A DNA stretch of 64,000 nucleotides from the NCBI RefSeq assembly GCF_007858275.1, contig NZ_VFEV01000005.1, forward strand, positions 150,527-214,526, written 5' to 3'. Both the position numbers and the translations under genes were made by a program. The notes under the pieces were generated by a model that had not been told where the DNA came from, made no database searches, and saw only the letters and a list, made by a program, of their open reading frames with translations. Numbering within the stretch: the stretch's first letter is position 1; each line of letters starts with the position of its first letter. Source of the DNA: Pseudomonas proteolytica. GTDB taxonomy: Bacteria > Pseudomonadota > Gammaproteobacteria > Pseudomonadales > Pseudomonadaceae. This document shows, piece by piece, positions 39,545-53,419 of the stretch.

Positions 39545-39576
39545 AAAAAAGGCCAACGTTAAACGTTGGCCTTTTT
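39545..39576. terminator. Bidirectional terminator between the response regulator gene and gyrB
   Basis: Stem GGCCAACGTT / AACGTTGGCC flanked by an A-run and a T-run, so it functions on both strands. It ends gyrB from the right and the regulator gene from the left. Confidence 0.92.
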
Positions 39577-39593
39577 GTTTCGCAAATGCGTTA

Positions 39594-43119
<3,526 letters not shown>

Positions 43120-43139
43120 CTAGCTTCTGCTGAACATGA

Positions 43140-44243
43140 TTACAGGCGCATCGGCATAACAACATAAGCCGAGTCGTCGTTATCGGATTCTTGCACCAGG
43201 GCGCTGCTGTTGGAGTCGGACAGGATCAGACGCACTTGCTCAGTGGTCATCACACCCAGCACATCAAGCAGGTAGCTCACGTTGAAACCAATCTCCAGCG
43301 AGCCGCCGTTGTAATCAACGCTGATTTCTTCTTCAGCTTCTTCCTGCTCCGGGTTGTTGGCCTGGATTTTCAGCTGACCGTTGGCCAATTGCAGGCGAAT
43401 ACCCCGGTACTTTTCGTTGGACAGGATCGCGGTACGGCTGAACGCTTCACGCAGCGCCTGACGATCACCGATCACCAGCTTGTCGCCACCTTTGGGTAGC
43501 ACACGCTCGTAATCCGGGAACTTGCCGTCTACCAGCTTGGAGGTGAAGGTGAACTCGCCAGTGGTCGCACGGATGTGATGCTGGCCGAGGACGATGCTGA
43601 CGTTACCGTCCGGCTCGGTGAGCAGACGCGCGAGCTCCAGGATACCTTTGCGCGGCACGATCACCTGATGGCGATCCGGCTGGCCGATATCAGCCTTCAT
43701 CGAGCACATGGCCAGGCGGTGACCGTCTGTGGCCACGGCGCGGATGATGCCTTCAGATACTTCCAGCAGCATGCCGTTGAGGTAGTAACGCACGTCCTGC
43801 TGGGCCATGGCGAAGCTGGTGCGCTCGATCAAACGACGCAGACGGCTTTGTTCCAGGCTGCAGGTCAGCGAACCCGGGCCTTCTTCCACAGTCGGGAAGT
43901 CGTTGGCCGGCAAGGTCGACAGGGTGAAACGACTGCGCCCGGCCTTGACCACCAACTTCTGCTCATCGACCTTGATGTCGATCAGCGCGTCATTGGGCAG
44001 GCTTTTGCAGATGTCCATCAGCTTGCGCGCAGGCACGGTGATCTCACCGGGCTCAGCGGGTTCTTCCAGCTGTACACGACCAACCAGTTCGACTTCCAGG
44101 TCGGTACCGGTCAACGACAACTGCTGGCCTTCGACAACCAACAGTACGTTGGAAAGTACCGGCAAGGTCTGTCGGCGCTCGACGACGCCTGCGACCAGTT
44201 GCAGGGGTTTCAACAGGGCTTCGCGTTGAATGGTGAAATGCAT
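43140..44243 (-). CDS. dnaN: DNA polymerase III beta sliding clamp
   Basis: Forms the ring-shaped dimer that tethers polymerase III. The 367-residue protein begins MHFTIQREALLKPLQLVAGV and ends in the family C-terminus YVVMPMRL, part of the hydrophobic cleft for clamp-binding proteins. It lies 39 bp after dnaA and 20 bp before recF, in the conserved origin order. Confidence 0.99.
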   Translation of the reverse strand: MHFTIQREALLKPLQLVAGVVERRQTLPVLSNVLLVVEGQQLSLTGTDLEVELVGRVQLEEPAEPGEITVPARKLMDICKSLPNDALIDIKVDEQKLVVKAGRSRFTLSTLPANDFPTVEEGPGSLTCSLEQSRLRRLIERTSFAMAQQDVRYYLNGMLLEVSEGIIRAVATDGHRLAMCSMKADIGQPDRHQVIVPRKGILELARLLTEPDGNVSIVLGQHHIRATTGEFTFTSKLVDGKFPDYERVLPKGGDKLVIGDRQALREAFSRTAILSNEKYRGIRLQLANGQLKIQANNPEQEEAEEEISVDYNGGSLEIGFNVSYLLDVLGVMTTEQVRLILSDSNSSALVQESDNDDSAYVVMPMRL

Positions 44244-44282
44244 GGTCTAGTCCCTTGCCTTAATAAGCTGCGCTGGTGTTCA

Positions 44283-45803
44283 TCAAGTTGTCAGTGTACG
44301 CAGCAGGTTCTTGTAGTCCTCGCGAATATCCGCGTCGGATTCCTTAAGCTCGTTGATCTTGCGGCACGCGTGCAAGACCGTGGTGTGGTCGCGGCCACCA
44401 AATACATCGCCGATTTCCGGCAGGCTGTGGTTGGTCAACTCCTTGGAGAGCGCCATGGCCACCTGACGCGGACGCGCTACCGAGCGCGAGCGGCGCTTGG
44501 ACAGCAGGTCGGAAATCTTGATCTTGTAGTACTCAGCCACGGTGCGCTGAATGTTATCCACACTCACCAGTTTGTCTTGCAACGCCAGCAGGTCTTTGAG
44601 GGATTCGCGAATCAGCTCGATGGTGATATCGCGGCCCATGAAGTGCGAGTGAGCGATAACGCGCTTGAGCGCGCCTTCGAGCTCACGCACGTTGGAGCGA
44701 ATGCGCTGGGCGATGAAGAATGCGGCGTCGTGAGGCAGATCGACTTTCGCCTGGTCGGCCTTTTTCATCAGGATCGCAACCCGGGTTTCCAGTTCCGGCG
44801 GCTCTACCGCAACGGTCAGGCCCCAACCGAAGCGCGATTTGAGACGCTCTTCCAGGCCCTCGATTTCCTTGGGGTAGCGATCGCTGGTGAGGATGACCTG
44901 CTGGCCACCTTCAAGCAGGGCGTTGAACGTGTGGAAAAACTCTTCCTGGGAACGTTCCTTGCGCGCGAAGAATTGAATGTCATCGATCAGCAGCGCATCG
45001 ACGGAGCGATAGAAGCGTTTGAATTCGTTGATCGCATTGAGTTGCAACGCCTTGACCATGTCGGCCACGAAGCGCTCCGAGTGCAGGTACACGACCTTGG
45101 CATTCGGGTTCTTCTTTAATAGGTGGTTACCCACAGCGTGCATCAAGTGCGTCTTACCCAAGCCAACGCCGCCGTAAAGGAAGAGTGGGTTGTAACCATG
45201 CTTGGGGTTGTCAGCTACCTGCCAGGCCGCAGCGCGGGCGAGCTGGTTGGATTTACCTTCGACGAAGTTTTCAAAGGTAAAGGTGCGGTTCAGGTAACTG
45301 GTGTGCTTGAGCGCACCCTCGACCTGGACCGTGCGCTGTTCGGCACGTACCGGCGCCTGCTGGGAGCTGGCTCCTGCCATCGGGTCGAAACTGTCGCGGG
45401 AGGGCTCTTCGCTGACTGGCGCGTTTTTCTGCGCGGCGGATTTCGTCGGCATAGACGCAGCGGGCGCCGGCGCATGATTGACCGGGGCAGAGGCAGCCTG
45501 GGCTTGCGACGCAGCGGCGGCAAGCGGCGCGTTGGGGGCGGCGCGAGGTACGGAGCTGCGTTTGCTGCCTATTAATAAGGAGAGCGCAGGAGCCATCCCA
45601 TTGCCATGTTCGTCGAACAATTCGAGAACGCGGCTCAGGTACTTCTCGTTGACCCAGTCGAGAACAAAACGATTGGGTGCGTAGACACGCAACTCGTCGC
45701 CTTCGGCTTCGACCTGTAGTGGACGGATCCAGGTGTTGAATTGCTGGGCAGGCAGCTCATCGCGCAAAAGCTCCACGCACTGCTGCCAAAGTTCCACTGA
45801 CAC
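44283..45803 (-). CDS. dnaA: Chromosomal replication initiator DnaA
   Basis: Binds DnaA boxes and opens oriC. The 506-residue protein has domain I ([20 protein letters not shown]), a long Ala/Pro-rich linker (about residues 85-165), the AAA+ domain with Walker [11 protein letters not shown] near residue 213 and Walker [10 protein letters not shown], and domain IV with the DNA-recognition helix [15 protein letters not shown]. Its putative promoter carries a DnaA box over the -35 region, consistent with autoregulation. Confidence 0.99.
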   Translation of the reverse strand: MSVELWQQCVELLRDELPAQQFNTWIRPLQVEAEGDELRVYAPNRFVLDWVNEKYLSRVLELFDEHGNGMAPALSLLIGSKRSSVPRAAPNAPLAAAASQAQAASAPVNHAPAPAASMPTKSAAQKNAPVSEEPSRDSFDPMAGASSQQAPVRAEQRTVQVEGALKHTSYLNRTFTFENFVEGKSNQLARAAAWQVADNPKHGYNPLFLYGGVGLGKTHLMHAVGNHLLKKNPNAKVVYLHSERFVADMVKALQLNAINEFKRFYRSVDALLIDDIQFFARKERSQEEFFHTFNALLEGGQQVILTSDRYPKEIEGLEERLKSRFGWGLTVAVEPPELETRVAILMKKADQAKVDLPHDAAFFIAQRIRSNVRELEGALKRVIAHSHFMGRDITIELIRESLKDLLALQDKLVSVDNIQRTVAEYYKIKISDLLSKRRSRSVARPRQVAMALSKELTNHSLPEIGDVFGGRDHTTVLHACRKINELKESDADIREDYKNLLRTLTT

Positions 45804-45847
45804 GGATATCCCCTAAGTTGAAAGCCGGTGAGGCAAAAACAGCCGCC

Positions 45848-45878
45848 ATTGTAGCGGCGAGCGGGCCACTTATCCACA
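45848..45878 (-). promoter_or_regulatory. Putative dnaA promoter with DnaA box
   Basis: Minus strand: -10 TACAAT (45853-45848), 45 bp before the dnaA start. A perfect DnaA box TGTGGATAA (45878-45870) covers the position where the -35 element should be (there is no good TTGACA). DnaA binding here could repress its own gene. Confidence 0.55.
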
Positions 45879-46220
45879 TGTAGGTTGCTCACAGGCCGCC
45901 AAGAATCAATGCCTTAACCGTAAAAAAGGCGACAAATGGTCTGTGCATAAGCTCTGTGGATAAGCGCCCCTAAGCTCGTTGTACAAGTGGGGTCGAAAGT
46001 CTGTGGGTAACTGGCCTGTGGATAAGTAGCCATTCCACACACAGCTTATCCGACAGTGCAGCACAGGCAGAGCACTGCTTCTCCCCCGTGTTGTCATCCT
46101 CTGTACAGCACGTGGAATATGGTCTCAAGTCAGTTATCCACAGATGATCGGCTCCCTAGCTTTTATAAGCTTTACAGAAAAGCTTTAAATAACTTCCTTC
46201 TTTATTTTTATATCTATGGC
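45868..46220. other. oriC: Chromosomal replication origin oriC
   Basis: The dnaA-rpmH gap, the known origin position in pseudomonads. Perfect DnaA boxes lie at 45870, 45955, 46017 and 46134, with near-matches at 45942 and 46002. To the right of the 46134 box is an AT-rich block (about 46157-46217, including TTTAAATAACTT and TTTATTTTTATAT) suitable as the unwinding element. The block shares several landmarks with the mnmE-mnmG gap at a constant 4,513-bp offset. Confidence 0.93.
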
Positions 46221-46299
46221 ATTGCTCGTGAAAGCCGAACCTCATGGAATCGGTCCCAGGGCCTGCAGATATCTAATTGAAGGAATAGCTGGTTGGAAA

Positions 46300-46328
46300 T
46301 TGACCTAGAGGCTTGCTTTCTCTAGAAT
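46300..46328 (+). promoter_or_regulatory. rpmH promoter
   Basis: -35 TTGACC (46300-46305), 17-base spacer, -10 TAGAAT (46323-46328): a near-consensus sigma-70 promoter about 54 bp upstream of rpmH, reading away from oriC. A GC-rich hairpin-like leader (AAAACGGGGG ... CCGGCCCG) follows. Confidence 0.85.
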
Positions 46329-46388
46329 CCCCGGTCTCTTAAAACGGGGGCCATTCCGGCCCGTTGTGGACGAACCAGGTAACACGCC

Positions 46389-46523
46389 ATGAAACGTACT
46401 TTCCAACCAAGCACCATCAAACGCGCCCGTACTCACGGTTTCCGTGCTCGCATGGCTACCAAGAACGGCCGTGCTGTCCTGTCGCGTCGCCGCGCCAAAG
46501 GTCGTGCGCGTCTGGCAGTTTGA
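46389..46523 (+). CDS. rpmH: 50S ribosomal protein L34
   Basis: A 44-residue, very basic ribosomal protein: [20 protein letters not shown], then [20 protein letters not shown] and RLAV. ATG 46389 has AGGTAA as ribosome site. It is the first gene right of oriC and precedes rnpA by 16 bp, the universal bacterial arrangement. Confidence 0.99.
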   Translation: MKRTFQPSTIKRARTHGFRARMATKNGRAVLSRRRAKGRARLAV

Positions 46524-46539
46524 TAATCCGGTACTGGTG

Positions 46540-46944
46540 GTGAGTCAGGACTTCAGTCGGGAAAAGCGTCTGCTAACCCCCCGGCACTTCAAGGCAGTCT
46601 TTGACTCCCCCACCGGCAAGGTTCCGGGGAAAAATCTCCTGCTCCTTGCGCGTAACAACGATCTGGATCACCCCCGTCTCGGGTTGGTGATCGGCAAGAA
46701 GAGCGTAAAGCTCTCCGTTGAGCGCAATCGCCTCAAGCGTCTGATGCGCGAATCGTTTCGCCTCCACCAGGACACTCTGGTTGGTTGGGATATTGTTATC
46801 GTCGCGCGCAAAGGCTTGGGGGACGTAGAAAACCCCGAATTGATTCAGCATTTCGGCAAGCTCTGGAAACGTTTGGCTCGCACCAGCAAGCCGACCCCAG
46901 CAGTCAGCCCCGAAACTGTAGGGGTAGACAGCACTGATGCGTAA
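46540..46944 (+). CDS. rnpA: Ribonuclease P protein component
   Basis: Binds the RNase P RNA to process tRNA 5' ends. The 134-residue protein has the signature [18 protein letters not shown] (the RNR motif). GTG 46540 ([20 protein letters not shown]) matches family starts; the longer frame begins inside rpmH. Its last 8 bases overlap yidD. Confidence 0.96.
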   Translation: MSQDFSREKRLLTPRHFKAVFDSPTGKVPGKNLLLLARNNDLDHPRLGLVIGKKSVKLSVERNRLKRLMRESFRLHQDTLVGWDIVIVARKGLGDVENPELIQHFGKLWKRLARTSKPTPAVSPETVGVDSTDA

Positions 46945-47182
46945 ACTGGCCCTCGTTCCGATCCAGTTTTACCGTTATGCCATCAGTCCGCTGATGGCCA
47001 GCCACTGTCGTTTCTACCCCAGTTGTTCCTGCTACGCGTATGAAGCCATAGAAAATCATGGCCTTCTGCGCGGTGGCTGGCTGACCTTTCGTCGTTTAGG
47101 TCGCTGTCATCCGTGGAATCCCGGTGGTTATGACCCGGTTCCGCCTATCCCTACCTCCCGTTCTTCTTCGATGGCCGAGTAA
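46937..47182 (+). CDS. yidD: Membrane protein insertion efficiency factor YidD
   Basis: An 81-residue protein assisting YidC-dependent membrane insertion. The family pattern is clear: [20 protein letters not shown] followed by [14 protein letters not shown], and [17 protein letters not shown]. It overlaps rnpA by 8 bases and ends 2 bp before yidC. Confidence 0.96.
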   Translation: MRKLALVPIQFYRYAISPLMASHCRFYPSCSCYAYEAIENHGLLRGGWLTFRRLGRCHPWNPGGYDPVPPIPTSRSSSMAE

Positions 47183-47184
47183 TC

Positions 47185-48867
47185 ATGGATATTAAACGCA
47201 CGATCCTGATCGTCGCCCTGGCAATCGTGTCCTACGTTATGGTTCTGAAATGGAACCAGGACTATGGCCAGGCTGCCCTGCCGACTCAGAATGTTGCTAC
47301 CAATCAGTCTGCTCCTGCTATTGCAGATGCACCGTTGGGTAACAATGCTTCCGCCAGTGCCGATGTACCCAGCGCGAATGCCGATACCAGCACCCCTGTA
47401 GACAACGCGGTCATCACCAATAAAGACCTCATCCACGTCAAAACGGATGTACTGGACCTGGCGATCGATCCACAGGGCGGCGATATTGCCCAGCTGAAAT
47501 TGCCACTGTATCCACGTCGCCAAGACCATCCGGATGTTCCATTCCAGTTGTTCGATAACGGTGGCGAACGTGTTTATCTGGCGCAAAGCGGCCTGACTGG
47601 CACTGATGGTCCTGATGCTCGTGCTACCGGTCGTCCGGTTTATTCGACCGAACAGAAGACTTATCAACTGGCTGATGGCCAAAACCAGTTGAACGTCGAC
47701 CTGAAATTCAGTCACGACGGCGTCAATTACATCAAGCGTTTCAGCTTCACTCGCGGTTTGTACGATCTGAAAGTCACCTACCTGATCGACAACACCAGCG
47801 AAAAAGCCTGGACTGGCAACCTGTTTGCCCAGCTCAAGCGTGACGGCAGCTCCGATCCGTCTTCCAGCACTGCCACTGGCACCGCGACTTATCTGGGCGC
47901 TGCCCTGTGGACAAGTAACGAGCCGTACAAAAAAGTGTCGATGAAAGATATCGACAAGGCCGCGCTGAAAGAAACGGTGCAAGGTGGTTGGGTAGCCTGG
48001 CTGCAACACTACTTTGTAACCGCGTGGATCCCGAACAAGGGTGAAGCCAACCTGGTTCAGACCCGCAAGGACAACCAGGGCAACTACATCATTGGTTTCA
48101 CTGGCCCGGCGTTGACCGTTGCACCAGGTGCCAAGGCTGAAACCAGTGCCACCTTGTATGCCGGCCCGAAAAGCCAAGCGGTACTCAAGGAGTTATCCCC
48201 AGGTCTGGAACTGACTGTGGATTACGGCATCCTGTGGTTCATTGCCCAGCCAATCTTCTGGTTGCTGCAACATATCCACAGCATCGTCGGTAACTGGGGC
48301 TGGTCGATCATCTTCCTGACCATGCTGATCAAAGGGATTTTCTTCCCGCTGTCGGCTGCCAGCTACAAATCGATGGCCCGTATGCGTGCGGTTGCACCGA
48401 AACTGGCTGCACTGAAAGAGCAACATGGCGATGACCGGCAGAAGATGTCGCAAGCCATGATGGAGCTGTACAAGAAAGAGAAGATCAACCCGTTGGGTGG
48501 ATGCTTGCCGATTCTGGTACAGATGCCGGTGTTCCTGTCGCTGTACTGGGTGCTCCTGGAAAGCGTGGAAATGCGCCAGGCGCCGTTCATGCTGTGGATA
48601 ACTGACTTGTCGATCAAAGACCCGTTCTTTATCCTGCCGATCATCATGGGCGCGACCATGTTCATCCAGCAGCGTCTGAACCCGACTCCTCCGGATCCGA
48701 TGCAGGCCAAGGTGATGAAAATGATGCCAATCATCTTCACCTTCTTCTTCCTGTGGTTCCCGGCTGGTCTGGTCCTGTACTGGGTGGTCAACAACGTGTT
48801 GTCGATCTCTCAACAGTGGTACATCACACGTAAGATCGAAGCGGCTGCCAAAAAAGCCGAGGCGTAA
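47185..48867 (+). CDS. yidC: Membrane protein insertase YidC
   Basis: Inserts and folds inner-membrane proteins, alone or with SecYEG. The 560-residue protein has an N-terminal membrane segment (TILIVALAIVSYVMVLKW), a large periplasmic domain with an Ala/Ser/Asp-rich start, and a C-terminal set of five membrane segments including GWSIIFLTMLIKGIFFPLS and PLGGCLPILVQMPVFLSLYW. A perfect DnaA box at 48593 lies in the coding sequence. A terminator follows. Confidence 0.98.
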   Translation: MDIKRTILIVALAIVSYVMVLKWNQDYGQAALPTQNVATNQSAPAIADAPLGNNASASADVPSANADTSTPVDNAVITNKDLIHVKTDVLDLAIDPQGGDIAQLKLPLYPRRQDHPDVPFQLFDNGGERVYLAQSGLTGTDGPDARATGRPVYSTEQKTYQLADGQNQLNVDLKFSHDGVNYIKRFSFTRGLYDLKVTYLIDNTSEKAWTGNLFAQLKRDGSSDPSSSTATGTATYLGAALWTSNEPYKKVSMKDIDKAALKETVQGGWVAWLQHYFVTAWIPNKGEANLVQTRKDNQGNYIIGFTGPALTVAPGAKAETSATLYAGPKSQAVLKELSPGLELTVDYGILWFIAQPIFWLLQHIHSIVGNWGWSIIFLTMLIKGIFFPLSAASYKSMARMRAVAPKLAALKEQHGDDRQKMSQAMMELYKKEKINPLGGCLPILVQMPVFLSLYWVLLESVEMRQAPFMLWITDLSIKDPFFILPIIMGATMFIQQRLNPTPPDPMQAKVMKMMPIIFTFFFLWFPAGLVLYWVVNNVLSISQQWYITRKIEAAAKKAEA

Positions 48868-48892
48868 CTTACTCTGTGGATAACCACTCAAG

Positions 48893-48914
48893 ACGCCCCC
48901 TCGTGGGGCGTTTT
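48893..48914 (+). terminator. Intrinsic terminator between yidC and mnmE
   Basis: Stem ACGCCCC / GGGGCGT, loop CTCGT, then TTTT. A perfect DnaA box (48875-48883) lies just upstream. It should separate the rpmH-yidC unit from mnmE. Confidence 0.85.
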
Positions 48915-48946
48915 GCATTCTGTCACTTTTATCTGGGAAACCGCTG

Positions 48947-50317
48947 ATGAGCGCTCCTCGTGAAACCATCGCTGCCGTCGCCACCGCCCAGGGCCGGGGC
49001 GGTGTCGGTATCGTTCGAATTTCCGGACCGCTGGCCGGCATTGCCGCCAAGGCTATCAGCGGGCGCGAGCTGAAGCCCCGGTATGCGCATTACGGGCCCT
49101 TTTTTGCTGAAGACCTCGAGGTGCTGGATGAAGGCCTGGCCCTGTATTTTCCCGGGCCTAACTCGTTCACCGGCGAGGATGTGCTGGAACTGCAGGGCCA
49201 TGGCGGTCCTGTGGTGCTGGACATGCTGCTGCAGCGCTGCCTGCAATTGGGCTGCCGCCTGGCCCGGCCGGGTGAATTCAGCGAGCGTGCGTTCCTCAAT
49301 GACAAGCTCGACCTGGCCCAGGCCGAGGCCATCGCCGACCTGATCGAGGCCAGTTCTGCACAGGCCGCACGCAATGCCCTGCGCTCGTTGCAGGGGGCGT
49401 TTTCCCTACGTGTGCATAACCTCACCGAGCAACTGATCAGTTTGCGCATCTATGTCGAGGCAGCCATTGATTTCCCGGAAGAAGAAATCGACTTTCTTGC
49501 CGATGGCCATGTCCTGGCCATGCTCGATAAGGTCCGCGATGAGTTATCCACAGTACTGAAGGAAGCCGGGCAGGGCGCATTGCTGCGCGACGGTATGACA
49601 GTGGTGATTGCTGGCCGGCCCAACGCCGGCAAGTCGAGTTTGCTCAACGCTCTTGCGGGTCGTGAAGCGGCCATCGTCACCGAGATTGCCGGTACCACCC
49701 GGGATATCCTGCGCGAACACATCCATATCGATGGCATGCCGCTGCACGTGGTCGATACCGCCGGTTTGCGCGATACCGATGACCAGGTGGAAAAAATCGG
49801 CGTGGAACGGGCGCTCAAGGCCATCGGTGAAGCAGATCGGGTGCTGTTGGTGGTGGATGCCACAGCACCTGAAGCTGTGGATCCTTTTGCCCTGTGGCCC
49901 GAATTCCTTGAACAACGGCCGGACCCGGCCAAAGTCACGCTGATTCGCAACAAAGCCGACCTCACGGGGGAAGCCATTGCCCTGGAAGTCAGCGACGATG
50001 GCCATGTCACGATCAGCCTCAGCGCCAAGTCTGCCGGCGATGGCCTGGAACTGCTACGCGATCATCTCAAGGCGTGCATGGGTTATGAACAGACCTCGGA
50101 GAGCAGCTTCAGTGCTCGTCGCAGGCACCTTGAGGCCCTACGCCATGCCAGCGCCGCCCTTGAGCACGGCAGAGCACAGCTGACGCTGGCGGGCGCGGGA
50201 GAGCTGTTGGCCGAAGACTTACGGCAGGCCCAGCAACTGCTGGGGGAAATTACCGGGGCGTTCAGCTCTGATGATCTGCTCGGCAGGATCTTTTCCAGCT
50301 TCTGCATCGGTAAATAA
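48947..50317 (+). CDS. mnmE: tRNA uridine-34 modification GTPase MnmE
   Basis: With MnmG, makes cmnm5U34 in several tRNAs. The 456-residue protein has an N-terminal folate-binding domain, a helical domain and the inserted G domain with Walker [13 protein letters not shown], the switch region GTTRD and G4 NKAD. It ends with the conserved C-terminal FCIGK. Its partner mnmG is 550 bp downstream, beyond a second oriC-like block. Confidence 0.98.
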   Translation: MSAPRETIAAVATAQGRGGVGIVRISGPLAGIAAKAISGRELKPRYAHYGPFFAEDLEVLDEGLALYFPGPNSFTGEDVLELQGHGGPVVLDMLLQRCLQLGCRLARPGEFSERAFLNDKLDLAQAEAIADLIEASSAQAARNALRSLQGAFSLRVHNLTEQLISLRIYVEAAIDFPEEEIDFLADGHVLAMLDKVRDELSTVLKEAGQGALLRDGMTVVIAGRPNAGKSSLLNALAGREAAIVTEIAGTTRDILREHIHIDGMPLHVVDTAGLRDTDDQVEKIGVERALKAIGEADRVLLVVDATAPEAVDPFALWPEFLEQRPDPAKVTLIRNKADLTGEAIALEVSDDGHVTISLSAKSAGDGLELLRDHLKACMGYEQTSESSFSARRRHLEALRHASAALEHGRAQLTLAGAGELLAEDLRQAQQLLGEITGAFSSDDLLGRIFSSFCIGK

Positions 50318-50453
50318 CCCTTCGCTGTTCACAGACAGGCAATGGGTGCCTGTCTGTTTCGTCCGTTTCAGGGCACACCTTCGCATTTCCTCAAATTTAC
50401 CTCCCCCAAGGCTGCCTTGCCGTGGGTGAAATTTGCCGTGTGTGACACTTTTC

Positions 50454-50742
50454 TGTGGATTAAGCCCTGTGAATAACCGCCCTTGTGCCCAGTTGATAAC
50501 AGGGCTCGAAACCTGAGTAAAAACCCGCCTGTGGATAAGCACCTGTTTAATCCACAGGCTTAAAGCACTTATCCAAGGGCCTCATTGGCACCTAACCACA
50601 GACTTTTGAATCTCTGTACAGCACGTAAATAAAGGCCTATAGAGATCTATCCACAGAAAGTAGGCTCAGTAGAAATAAACATAAAAACAAAGATTTAATA
50701 AATTTCTCTCTTTTAATTTCTATTACCTCTGATTCATCCACA
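50454..50742. other. Second oriC-like block (mnmE-mnmG gap)
   Basis: Contains one perfect DnaA box (50530) and near-matches at 50454, 50468, 50548, 50647 and 50734, plus an AT-rich tract (50671-50727) with TTTAATAAATTTC. It is homologous to oriC: shared TGTGGATAA, TCGAAA, CTCTGTACAGCACGT, TATCCACAGA and GGCTC occur at the same spacing, offset 4,513 bp. Its boxes are more degenerate. The remaining part of the gap, 50318-50450, holds no visible gene. Confidence 0.75.
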
Positions 50743-50766
50743 GCTGGTTAAATTTTGTGCAAAGGG

Positions 50767-50795
50767 TTCTTTAGGAAGGGCTAAGTCCCTATACT
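50767..50795 (+). promoter_or_regulatory. Possible mnmG promoter
   Basis: -10 TATACT (50790-50795) is preceded after 17 bases by a weak -35 TTCTTT (50767-50772). It lies about 70 bp before mnmG, after the second oriC-like block. Confidence 0.45.
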
Positions 50796-50867
50796 TGCCG
50801 CCATAGCTCCAAAACTCTTTCAACAGACAATTCCTGATTACCTACATAAGCAGGCACGAGGTGCGTG

Positions 50868-52760
50868 GTGGATTTCCCTTCCCGTTTTGAAGTGATCGTC
50901 ATCGGCGGCGGTCATGCCGGTACCGAGGCAGCACTGGCGTCAGCCCGCATGGGGGTCAAAACCCTGTTGCTGACGCACAACGTGGAAACCCTTGGTGCCA
51001 TGAGTTGCAACCCCGCCATTGGTGGGATCGGCAAAAGCCACCTGGTCAAGGAAATCGACGCCCTTGGCGGTGTGATGGCCATGGCTACCGACAAGGGTGG
51101 TATTCAATTTCGTGTGCTCAACAGCCGCAAAGGCCCGGCCGTGCGCGCTACTCGAGCACAGGCCGACCGCATTCTGTACAAGGCGGCAGTACGCGAAACC
51201 CTGGAAAACCAGGCCAACCTGTGGATATTTCAGCAAGCTGCTGACGACCTGATCGTCGAACAGGACCAGGTTCGCGGCGTTGTCACGCAAATGGGCCTGC
51301 GTTTCTTTGCAGAATCCGTGGTGCTGACAACCGGTACCTTCCTCGGTGGACTTATCCACATCGGGATGCAGAACTATTCGGGTGGCCGTGCCGGTGATCC
51401 GCCGTCCATTGCCCTTGCTCATCGCCTGCGCGAACTGCCACTGCGTGTCGGTCGCCTGAAAACCGGGACCCCGCCGCGTATCGACGGGCGTTCTGTGGAT
51501 TTCTCGGTAATGACCGAGCAAGCCGGGGATACGCCGATCCCGGTGATGTCGTTCATGGGGTCCAAGGAGCAACACCCGAAACAGGTGAGTTGCTGGATTA
51601 CCCACACCAATGCGCGTACCCACGAAATCATCGCGGCCAACCTTGATCGTTCGCCGATGTATTCCGGGGTGATTGAGGGCATCGGCCCGCGCTATTGCCC
51701 GTCGATCGAAGACAAGATCCACCGCTTTGCCGACAAGGAAAGCCACCAGGTCTTTATCGAGCCGGAAGGTTTGACTACCCACGAGCTGTACCCGAACGGG
51801 ATTTCCACTTCCCTGCCGTTCGACGTGCAAATCCAGATCGTGCAGTCGATTCGCGGCATGGAAAACGCGCACATCGTGCGACCTGGCTACGCCATCGAGT
51901 ACGACTACTTCGATCCACGGGACTTGAAATACAGCCTGGAAACCAAAGTGATCGGCGGCCTGTTCTTCGCCGGGCAAATCAACGGCACCACCGGTTACGA
52001 AGAAGCCGGCGCCCAGGGTTTGCTGGCCGGGACCAATGCGGCATTGCGCGCCCAGGGCAAAGACAGCTGGTGCCCGCGTCGCGATGAAGCGTACATCGGG
52101 GTGTTGGTTGACGACCTGATTACCCTGGGTACCCAGGAACCGTATCGGATGTTCACCTCCCGGGCCGAATATCGCCTGATCCTGCGCGAAGACAACGCCG
52201 ACCTGCGCCTGACCGAAAAAGGTCGCGAGCTGGGCCTGGTCGATGACGCGCGTTGGGCAGCGTTCTGCAAAAAACGCGAAAGCATCGAACTGGAAGAGCA
52301 GCGCCTGAAAAGTACTTGGGTGCGTCCGGGTACTGAGCAAGGCGATGCCATTGCCGAAAAATTTGGCACGCCGCTGACCCACGAGTACAACCTGTTGAAC
52401 CTGCTGTCCCGTCCGGAAATCGACTACGCTGGTCTGGTCGAAGTCACTGGCGGCGGCGCAGAAGATCCACAGGTGGCCGAGCAGGTCGAAATCAAGACCA
52501 AATATGCCGGTTACATTGATCGTCAGCAGGACGAGATCGCTCGACTGCGCGCCAGTGAAGACACCAAGCTGCCTGTGGATATCGATTACACCGGGATTTC
52601 CGGCCTGTCGAAAGAAATTCAAAGCAAGCTGGGGATAACTCGTCCCGAGACCCTGGGCCAGGCTTCCCGTATCCCGGGCGTCACCCCGGCAGCCATTTCG
52701 CTGTTGATGATTCATTTGAAAAAACGCGGCGCGGGCCGTCAGTTGGAGCAAAGCGCTTGA
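50868..52760 (+). CDS. mnmG: tRNA uridine-34 modification enzyme MnmG
   Basis: FAD-dependent partner of MnmE for U34 carboxymethylaminomethylation. The 630-residue protein begins [20 protein letters not shown], with the FAD-binding [10 protein letters not shown], and carries the conserved [20 protein letters not shown] segment (here [20 protein letters not shown]). Two tandem GTG codons (50865, 50868) could start it; I use the second, which gives the usual MDF. It overlaps the rsmG start. Confidence 0.97.
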   Translation: MDFPSRFEVIVIGGGHAGTEAALASARMGVKTLLLTHNVETLGAMSCNPAIGGIGKSHLVKEIDALGGVMAMATDKGGIQFRVLNSRKGPAVRATRAQADRILYKAAVRETLENQANLWIFQQAADDLIVEQDQVRGVVTQMGLRFFAESVVLTTGTFLGGLIHIGMQNYSGGRAGDPPSIALAHRLRELPLRVGRLKTGTPPRIDGRSVDFSVMTEQAGDTPIPVMSFMGSKEQHPKQVSCWITHTNARTHEIIAANLDRSPMYSGVIEGIGPRYCPSIEDKIHRFADKESHQVFIEPEGLTTHELYPNGISTSLPFDVQIQIVQSIRGMENAHIVRPGYAIEYDYFDPRDLKYSLETKVIGGLFFAGQINGTTGYEEAGAQGLLAGTNAALRAQGKDSWCPRRDEAYIGVLVDDLITLGTQEPYRMFTSRAEYRLILREDNADLRLTEKGRELGLVDDARWAAFCKKRESIELEEQRLKSTWVRPGTEQGDAIAEKFGTPLTHEYNLLNLLSRPEIDYAGLVEVTGGGAEDPQVAEQVEIKTKYAGYIDRQQDEIARLRASEDTKLPVDIDYTGISGLSKEIQSKLGITRPETLGQASRIPGVTPAAISLLMIHLKKRGAGRQLEQSA

Positions 52761-53401
52761 GTTCGTTGGTCACCTCGCAACACGCCGAAGAGTTATCCAC
52801 AGGTGCGCGCCAATTGGGCGTGGAACTGACCGAAGCCCAGCATGAGTTGCTGTTGGGTTATCTGGCCCTGTTGATCAAATGGAACAAGGCCTACAACCTG
52901 ACTGCGGTGCGCGATCCGGACGAAATGGTCTCGCGGCATTTGCTCGACAGCTTGAGCGTGATGCCATTCATCGAAAACGGGCGCTGGTTGGACGTTGGCA
53001 GTGGCGGAGGCATGCCTGGCATCCCGCTGGCCATCCTGTTTCCCGAGTCGCAAGTGACATGCCTGGACAGCAACGGTAAGAAAACCCGCTTCCTGACCCA
53101 GGTCAAACTCGAACTCAAGCTGGACAACCTGCAAGTTATCCACAGCCGCGTAGAAGCCTTCACGCCTGAGCAGCCCTTCAATGGAATTGTTTCCAGGGCC
53201 TTCAGCAGCATGGAGAACTTCAGCAACTGGACGCGCCACCTGGGCGACCTGAACACCCGTTGGCTGGCAATGAAGGGCGTTCATCCAAGCGACGAGCTGT
53301 TAGCATTGCCGGCAGACTTCCACCTCGATAGCGAACACGCCTTGGCCGTACCCGGTTGCCAAGGCCAACGCCATCTGCTGATACTGCGCCGCACGGCATG
53401 A
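52757..53401 (+). CDS. rsmG: 16S rRNA m7G527 methyltransferase
   Basis: Methylates G527 of 16S rRNA. The 214-residue protein has the AdoMet fold with [19 protein letters not shown] and the later [11 protein letters not shown] segment. The start is TTG 52757, overlapping the mnmG stop by 3 bases, with AGCAAAG as ribosome-site context. A TTG start is rare, but the frame has conserved family residues ([20 protein letters not shown]) right from this codon. Perfect DnaA boxes lie at 52793 and 53136 within the gene. Confidence 0.95.
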   Translation: MSSLVTSQHAEELSTGARQLGVELTEAQHELLLGYLALLIKWNKAYNLTAVRDPDEMVSRHLLDSLSVMPFIENGRWLDVGSGGGMPGIPLAILFPESQVTCLDSNGKKTRFLTQVKLELKLDNLQVIHSRVEAFTPEQPFNGIVSRAFSSMENFSNWTRHLGDLNTRWLAMKGVHPSDELLALPADFHLDSEHALAVPGCQGQRHLLILRRTA

Positions 53402-53419
53402 TTGGGAACACAAGCAAGA

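Noticed and set aside
46105..46117. CACGTGGAA inside oriC as a possible parS site
   Set aside because: The left half does not match parS, and the motif belongs to the block shared with the second oriC-like region, where it has diverged.
50940..52751. 603-residue minus-strand frame opposite mnmG
   Set aside because: Shadow of mnmG; no motif, no start context.
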